In this document: positions 59,766-64,000 of the stretch, piece by piece
How the letters are laid out: each line of letters opens with the position of its first letter
Position numbering within the stretch: position 1 is the stretch's first letter
Source of the DNA: Pseudomonas sp. PDM05
GTDB lineage: Bacteria > Pseudomonadota > Gammaproteobacteria > Pseudomonadales > Pseudomonadaceae
Assembly (NCBI RefSeq): GCF_014851685.1
Contig: NZ_JACVAC010000008.1
Location: 124,001 to 188,000 of the forward strand
Direction of reading: 5' to 3'
Length of the DNA stretch: 64,000 nucleotides
Position numbers and translations under genes: made by a program
Notes under the pieces: generated by a model
Database searches by the model: none
What the model was told of the DNA's origin: nothing
Seen by the model: only the letters and a program-made list of their open reading frames with translations

Positions 59766-61045
59766 TGATTCGACGTTCCTGGCGGTATGTATTGGCCCTG
59801 GTAGTGCTGCTCGCCCTGGTCGCGGGCGCTGGCTTTTGGTACTGGAGCCGCCCTGCCCCGCAGCCGACCCTGGAGCAATTGCCCCAGGCCGACGGTTCGG
59901 CGATCACCCGCGTAACCCCGAACGGCACGCCAAAAGCTCGCGTAGCGGTGGCCGTGATGGCCGAAGAAACCCTGACCGACAGCCAACTGATTGCCCTGAG
60001 CCAGGGCGGCAAAGCACAAATCGTCCAAGTGATCCTGCCAAAGGATGACTGCAAGTTGCAGGAACAAGCGCTGCAAGGCGCCCTGGCCCAGCTCAAAGGC
60101 CCGGCCACCCTGGTCAGCGGCATCGGCCCTGGCGCAGCCCTCGCCTGGCGCTGGCTGGCGACACAGAACGACGACAAGGCCAATGCCATCTCCGTCGGTT
60201 TCGCCCTGGTGCAGGAAGGCTGCAAGGACCCACTGCCGAAAACTTCGGCCCACGGCAACTGGCTGGTGGCCTGGAACGATAACCCTGACGATGAAAGCGC
60301 CAGTTTCGTACGCGACACACCGCGCGCCACCACCAGCATCAGCGACTACGACATTCATTACCCGCAAGTGCTGAACAACGAGCTGCGTAAGCAACTGGTG
60401 GGCTCGGACAACGGCGGCCTGGCGATCCCGGTGGTCGAAGTGCCCGCTGGCCAGGCCAAGGACACCGTGACCCTGTTCCTCTCCGGTGACGGCGGCTGGC
60501 GCGACCTGGACCGTGACGTGGCCGGTGAAATGGCCAAGATCGGCTACCCGGTGGTCGGCATCGACACCCTGCGCTACTACTGGCAGCACAAGACCCCGGA
60601 ACAAAGCGCCAAGGACCTCACCGAGCTGATGCAGCACTACCGGCAAAAATGGGGCACCAAGCGCTTCGTGCTGACCGGTTACTCGTTCGGTGCCGACGTG
60701 CTGCCAGCGATCTACAACCGCATGCCGGAAAACGAACAGCAACGGGTAGATGCGATCATCCTGCTGGCATTCGCCCGTACCGGCAGCTTTGAAATCGAAG
60801 TGGAAGGCTGGCTGGGCAACGCCGGCAAGGAAGCCGCGACCGGCCCGGAAATGGCCAAGCTGCCGCCGGAGAAGGTGGTGTGCATCTACGGTGCGGAAGA
60901 AGTCGACGAGAGTGGCTGCACCGACAAAACCGCTGTAGGCGAAGCCTTGAAGCTACCCGGTGGGCATCACTTTGATGAGAACTACCCGGCGCTGGCCAAG
61001 CGCTTGGTGGACATCATCGTCAAGCACCAGGCCAAGGCCGAGTAA
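59765..61045 (+). CDS. AcvB/VirJ-family periplasmic hydrolase (alanyl-PG hydrolase type)
   Basis: This 426-residue protein has an N-terminal anchor (WRYVLALVVLLALVAGAGFWYW) and an alpha/beta-hydrolase domain. Its second half has FLSGDGGWRDLDRDVAGEMAKIGYPVVGIDTLRYYW, the nucleophile elbow GYSFGADV and a terminal GGHHFDENY with the catalytic His. The family is related to Agrobacterium AcvB. The P. aeruginosa counterpart (PA0919 by memory) removes alanine from alanyl-PG, the product of the mprF partner. Translation is coupled to mprF by a one-base overlap. Maker and remover in one operon would tune membrane charge. Confidence 0.9.
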   Translation: MIRRSWRYVLALVVLLALVAGAGFWYWSRPAPQPTLEQLPQADGSAITRVTPNGTPKARVAVAVMAEETLTDSQLIALSQGGKAQIVQVILPKDDCKLQEQALQGALAQLKGPATLVSGIGPGAALAWRWLATQNDDKANAISVGFALVQEGCKDPLPKTSAHGNWLVAWNDNPDDESASFVRDTPRATTSISDYDIHYPQVLNNELRKQLVGSDNGGLAIPVVEVPAGQAKDTVTLFLSGDGGWRDLDRDVAGEMAKIGYPVVGIDTLRYYWQHKTPEQSAKDLTELMQHYRQKWGTKRFVLTGYSFGADVLPAIYNRMPENEQQRVDAIILLAFARTGSFEIEVEGWLGNAGKEAATGPEMAKLPPEKVVCIYGAEEVDESGCTDKTAVGEALKLPGGHHFDENYPALAKRLVDIIVKHQAKAE

Positions 61046-61069
61046 TCCTGCGCCATACGCAAAACCCAA

Positions 61070-61159
61070 TGTGGGAGCGGGCTTGCTCGCGAAAGCGGTA
61101 GATCAGTCACAGCAACTTTGACTGACACTCCGTATTCGCGAGCAAGCCCGCTCCCACAT
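61070..61159. repeat. REPIN between convergent genes
   Basis: A simple REPIN with perfect GTGGGAGCGGGCTTGCTCG arms and a distinctive loop (TCAGTCA...TGACTGA) lies between the AcvB-type gene and recJ. Confidence 0.92.
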
Positions 61160-61182
61160 TTGTTTCGTGGTGTGATTAAGGT

Positions 61183-62892
61183 CTAGCGTGGCTCGATGTG
61201 CGCAATCATCAGTTGCACCGTTTCATTGCCCCGAAATTCATTCACATCCAGCTTGTAGGCCAGCTCCACCCACTTCACCGTCGGATTCGGCCACACCTCG
61301 CGGTCCACCCCAAACGCAATGCCATCGAGCTTCACCGACCCGCATTCGCTCTTGAGCACCACCTTCAGGTGCCGCTCCCCTACCACGCGCTGTTCCACCA
61401 ACTGAAACACCCCGTGAAACAACGGCTCGGGAAAGTGCTGCCCCCACGGGCCGGCGTGGCGCAAGGCGCGGGCCAGTTCCAGGTGAAACTCTTCGACTGC
61501 CAGGGTGCCATCGGACAGCAGGCGCCCGGTGAGGTCTTCTTCGCGCAGTTGCCGACGCACTTCAGCATCAAAGGCTTCGGCAAACAGTGGGAAATTTTCC
61601 TCGGGCAATGTCAGCCCCGCCGCCATGGCGTGGCCGCCGTATTTAGCGATCAGGTTGGGATGCTGGCTCGCGACCACCGCTAGCGCGTCGCGGATGTGAA
61701 AGCCCGGTACAGAGCGCCCTGAGCCCTTGAGCAAGCCATCACCGGCATCGGCGAAGGCGATGGTCGGGCGGAAGTAGCGCTCCTTCATGCGCGACGCCAG
61801 GATGCCAATCACGCCCTGGTGCCATTCCGGGTCGAACAGGCACAAACCGTACGGCATCGACTCCACCGGCAAGTCCTTGAGCTGGGCCAGGGCCTCGCGC
61901 TGCATGCCTTGTTCGATGGATTTGCGGTCCTGGTTCATGCCATCCAGTTGCACCGCCATTTCCCGCGCGGCGGCGAAGTCGGTGGTAAGCAGGCACTCGA
62001 TGCCCAGGCTCATGTCATCCAGGCGTCCGGCTGCGTTGAGGCGTGGCCCGAGGATAAAGCCAAGGTCGGTGGAGGTGATGCGCGCCGCGTCGCGCTTGGC
62101 CACTTCGAGGATCGCCTTGATCCCTGGCCGCGCACGCCCGGCGCGGATACGCTCCAGGCCCTGGTGCACCAGGATGCGGTTGTTGGCGTCCAACGGCACC
62201 ACGTCGGCCACGCTGCCCAGGGCCACCAGGTCGAGCAACTCGCCGATGTTCGGTTGGGGTTTGTTCTCGTACCAGCCCAGGCTGCGCAAACGCGCACGCA
62301 GGGCCATCAGCACGTAAAAGATCACCCCCACGCCGGCCAGGGCCTTGCTGGGGAACTCGCAACCTGGCTGGTTCGGGTTGACGATGGCATCCGCCGCCGG
62401 CAGCTCATCGCCCGGCAAGTGGTGGTCGGTGACCAACACTTGCAGCCCCGCCGCTTTCGCCGCCGCCACGCCTTCGACACTGGAAATGCCGTTGTCCACA
62501 GTGATCAGCAACTGCGGCTCGCGCTGCAAGGCCACGGCGACGATTTCCGGGGTCAGGCCGTAGCCGTATTCGAAGCGGTTGGGCACCAGGTAATCGACAT
62601 GGGCCGCACCGAGCAAACGCAGGCCGAGGGTGCCCACGGTGCTGGCAGTGGCGCCATCGGCGTCAAAGTCGCCGACGATCAGGATGCGCTGGCGCTGTTC
62701 CAGGGCCGTCACCAGCAAATCCACCGCCGCGTCGATGCCCTTGAGCTGCTGATAGGGAATCAACCGCGCCAGGCTTTTATCCAGCTCGGCTTCGGACTGT
62801 ACCCCGCGTGCGGCGTAGAGGCGGGTCAACAGCGGTGGCAGATCACCGAGAAACGGCAGGACGGCGGGCAACGGGCGGGGATCGATACGCAT
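61183..62892 (-). CDS. recJ: Single-strand DNA exonuclease RecJ
   Basis: This 569-residue DHH-family 5'-3' exonuclease has the metal-binding motifs VGDFDADGATAS, ITVDNGISS, VLVTDHHLPGDELP (the DHH motif), GSVADVVPLD and FILGPRLNAAGRL, followed by the DHHA1-type domain with KYGGHAMAAGLTL. It works in mismatch repair and RecF recombination. The ATG giving MRIDPRPLPAVLP is the usual start; the long N-terminal extension in the open frame overlaps yaeQ and looks non-coding. Confidence 0.95.
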   Translation of the reverse strand: MRIDPRPLPAVLPFLGDLPPLLTRLYAARGVQSEAELDKSLARLIPYQQLKGIDAAVDLLVTALEQRQRILIVGDFDADGATASTVGTLGLRLLGAAHVDYLVPNRFEYGYGLTPEIVAVALQREPQLLITVDNGISSVEGVAAAKAAGLQVLVTDHHLPGDELPAADAIVNPNQPGCEFPSKALAGVGVIFYVLMALRARLRSLGWYENKPQPNIGELLDLVALGSVADVVPLDANNRILVHQGLERIRAGRARPGIKAILEVAKRDAARITSTDLGFILGPRLNAAGRLDDMSLGIECLLTTDFAAAREMAVQLDGMNQDRKSIEQGMQREALAQLKDLPVESMPYGLCLFDPEWHQGVIGILASRMKERYFRPTIAFADAGDGLLKGSGRSVPGFHIRDALAVVASQHPNLIAKYGGHAMAAGLTLPEENFPLFAEAFDAEVRRQLREEDLTGRLLSDGTLAVEEFHLELARALRHAGPWGQHFPEPLFHGVFQLVEQRVVGERHLKVVLKSECGSVKLDGIAFGVDREVWPNPTVKWVELAYKLDVNEFRGNETVQLMIAHIEPR

Positions 62893-62984
62893 GGGGTGAG
62901 GAAGGCTTCTCTTCGATACAACGGTTAAACAGCAATAGTGAAAACGGCACAGGCCCTTTGTGGGAGCTGCCTGCTGCTGCAGGT

Positions 62985-63527
62985 TCAGCCGCGTTCGCCG
63001 ACCAGCCATTGCAGCTGCACTTCGTGCTGGCCACGGTCGTCAGTCACGAACATCGTGCCTTCGCTGATCATCACGTCCCACTTGATAACGCGCGGCATGT
63101 CCTTGGCCAGGATCTCCAGGACGTCCTGCGGCACAGCTGCGATGTGCACGTTCTTCAGGTTGTTCGCCACCGGCACCACCTTGCCTTCCCACACACGCAG
63201 GCTGCCATAGGCCAGCAGGCTGGTGCGCTCGGTGCGGCGCGAGCACCAGGTCAGGCGGTCGGCATCAGGCTGGCCAACTTCGATCCAATGCAAAACCCGG
63301 TCATCCAGGCTTTTTTCCCACAGGGCTGGTTCGTCTACATCTGACAGGCCACGACCGAACGACAACTGTTCGTTGTACCAGAGGGCGTAGGCCAGCAGGC
63401 GCACGGTCATGCGCTCTTCGGTTTCCGAAGGATGCCGGGCGATGGTCTGTTTGACGCTCTCGTACACCGAACGATCGAGATCGGTGAGATTGAGTTCGAA
63501 TTTGTAGGTCGTGGACGGCTGGGCCAT
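62985..63527 (-). CDS. yaeQ: YaeQ family protein
   Basis: A 180-residue protein with the YaeQ pattern: MAQPSTTYKFELNLTDLDRSVYESV, RLLAYALWYNEQLSFGRGLSDVDEPALW, VLHWIEVGQPDADRL and a C-terminal LQWLVGERG. The family shares a PD-(D/E)xK nuclease-like fold. E. coli YaeQ has been linked to transcription termination control in Salmonella RfaH suppression, but the biochemical activity is not settled. It sits upstream of recJ on the same strand with 92 bases between them. Confidence 0.93.
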   Translation of the reverse strand: MAQPSTTYKFELNLTDLDRSVYESVKQTIARHPSETEERMTVRLLAYALWYNEQLSFGRGLSDVDEPALWEKSLDDRVLHWIEVGQPDADRLTWCSRRTERTSLLAYGSLRVWEGKVVPVANNLKNVHIAAVPQDVLEILAKDMPRVIKWDVMISEGTMFVTDDRGQHEVQLQWLVGERG

Positions 63528-63675
63528 GAACGGACTTCTAGAGACAGGGAAAGGCGGCCAGTCTAACCGATGGCGAGGCCATTCAACGAATACTGCGCTG
63601 CATCATCCTTATCCCTGGGCCGCTCGCCTATGTTAAAAGGCATCACACCACCGTCTCATGTTTGCAAGGATCCTC

Positions 63676-64000
63676 ATGTCGTTTACCGCCAAACCACTTG
63701 CCGGGCTGAAAGTCATCGAACTGGGCACCCTGATCGCTGGCCCGTTTGCGTCACGGATCTGTGCCGAGTTCGGTGCCGAGGTGATCAAGGTCGAATCCCC
63801 GGACGGCGGCGACCCGTTACGCAAATGGCGCAAGTTGTATGAAGGCACTTCGCTGTGGTGGTTCGTGCAGGCGCGCAACAAGCAGTCGTTGACGCTGAAC
63901 CTCAAGCACCCACAGGGTTTGGCGATCCTTAAACAGCTGCTGGCCGACGCCGACATCCTTATCGAAAACTTCCGCCCCGGCGTGCTGGAAAAGCTCGGCC
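63676..64000 (+). CDS. CaiB/BaiF-family CoA-transferase, 3' end outside window
   Basis: The frame starting at ATG 63676 remains open to the end of the window and gives MSFTAKPLAGLKVIELGTLI and then AGPFASRICAEFGAEVIKVESPDGGDPLRKW and IENFRPGVLEKLG. These are hallmarks of class III CoA-transferases of the CaiB/BaiF family. The catalytic Asp of this family lies around residue 165-170, beyond the visible 108 residues. AAGGATCC is upstream of the ATG. Substrate cannot be inferred. Confidence 0.88.
   Translation, partial: MSFTAKPLAGLKVIELGTLIAGPFASRICAEFGAEVIKVESPDGGDPLRKWRKLYEGTSLWWFVQARNKQSLTLNLKHPQGLAILKQLLADADILIENFRPGVLEKLG

Noticed and set aside
62957..62984. REP-like fragment GTGGGAGCTGCCTGCTGCTG between recJ and yaeQ
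   Set aside because: Only the first 10 bases resemble a REP head, and there is no inverted partner; it may be a relic.
61183..63009. N-terminal extension of recJ up to 63009
   Set aside because: The extension overlaps yaeQ, has no ribosome binding site and lacks RecJ-like sequence; the ATG at 62892 gives the normal family start.

Overview
The window is chromosomal core-type DNA from a fluorescent Pseudomonas, most likely the P. fluorescens group. Three things point there: the GC-rich Pseudomonas codon use; the gene order, which from memory follows P. aeruginosa PAO1 blocks PA4323-PA4333, PA3191-PA3195, PA1300-PA1302, PA4371-PA4393, PA0955-PA0956 and PA0919-PA0920; and about a dozen REP/REPIN palindromes of the GTGGGAGCGGGCTTG type between genes. 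I see no prophage, transposase, CRISPR array, rRNA or plasmid function.

Layout. 0-7.2 kb: a truncated DUF58 gene, a PilZ protein, a lipoprotein, pyruvate kinase, a crotonase, a 2Fe-2S flavin reductase and class I fumarase. 7.3-12 kb: a DctB/DctD (MifS/MifR)-type two-component system beside a KgtP-like 2-oxoglutarate permease that has a sigma-54 promoter and two phased operator-like palindromes. 12-15.8 kb: a DUF347-repeat membrane protein, a flavin reductase-like protein, two small proteins and an AraC regulator. 15.8-22.2 kb: the Entner-Doudoroff control region gtrS-gltR-glk-edd divergent from gapA, with two HexR-type sites between edd and gapA. 22.4-28 kb: an iron/heme module of Fur box, ECF sigma, FecR anti-sigma, TonB-dependent heme receptor, heme oxygenase and a DUF454 protein. 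28-31 kb: a chemoreceptor and a nitroreductase. 31-39 kb: a di-heme oxidoreductase, imelysin-like and DUF1513 operon followed by a MexVW-like RND pump. 39-45 kb: the ColRS two-component system with its methyltransferase and InaA-like LPS kinase genes, and a divergent LTA-synthase-type sulfatase. 45-52 kb: groESL, fxsA, a HugZ-type protein, a DUF481 outer-membrane protein, an alkyltransferase-like protein and ampG. 52-64 kb: proS, a lipoprotein, dinB, two initiator tRNA genes, mprF with an AcvB-type hydrolase, recJ, yaeQ and the start of a CaiB-type CoA-transferase gene.

The genes fall into three physiological themes. Central carbon control covers pyruvate kinase, fumarase, 2-oxoglutarate uptake and Entner-Doudoroff enzymes with HexR, GltR and GtrS. 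Iron and heme acquisition covers the sigma/receptor/heme oxygenase module, HugZ and the imelysin operon. Envelope maintenance covers ColRS, the LPS kinase, the LTA-synthase family enzyme, MprF/AcvB, AmpG and the RND pump.

The most interesting structure that is not protein-coding is the REPIN population. Three elements share a nearly identical loop, three look like REPINs nested inside an older REPIN at the same breakpoint, and one is a chimera of two REP subtypes. The best regulatory predictions are the sigma-54/enhancer arrangement ahead of the permease and the paired HexR sites. I did not find a clearly new multi-gene system. The least understood gene sets are the di-heme oxidoreductase/imelysin/DUF1513 operon and the DUF347 locus. 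All gene identities come from reading the translated sequence and from remembered family knowledge; no database search was run.
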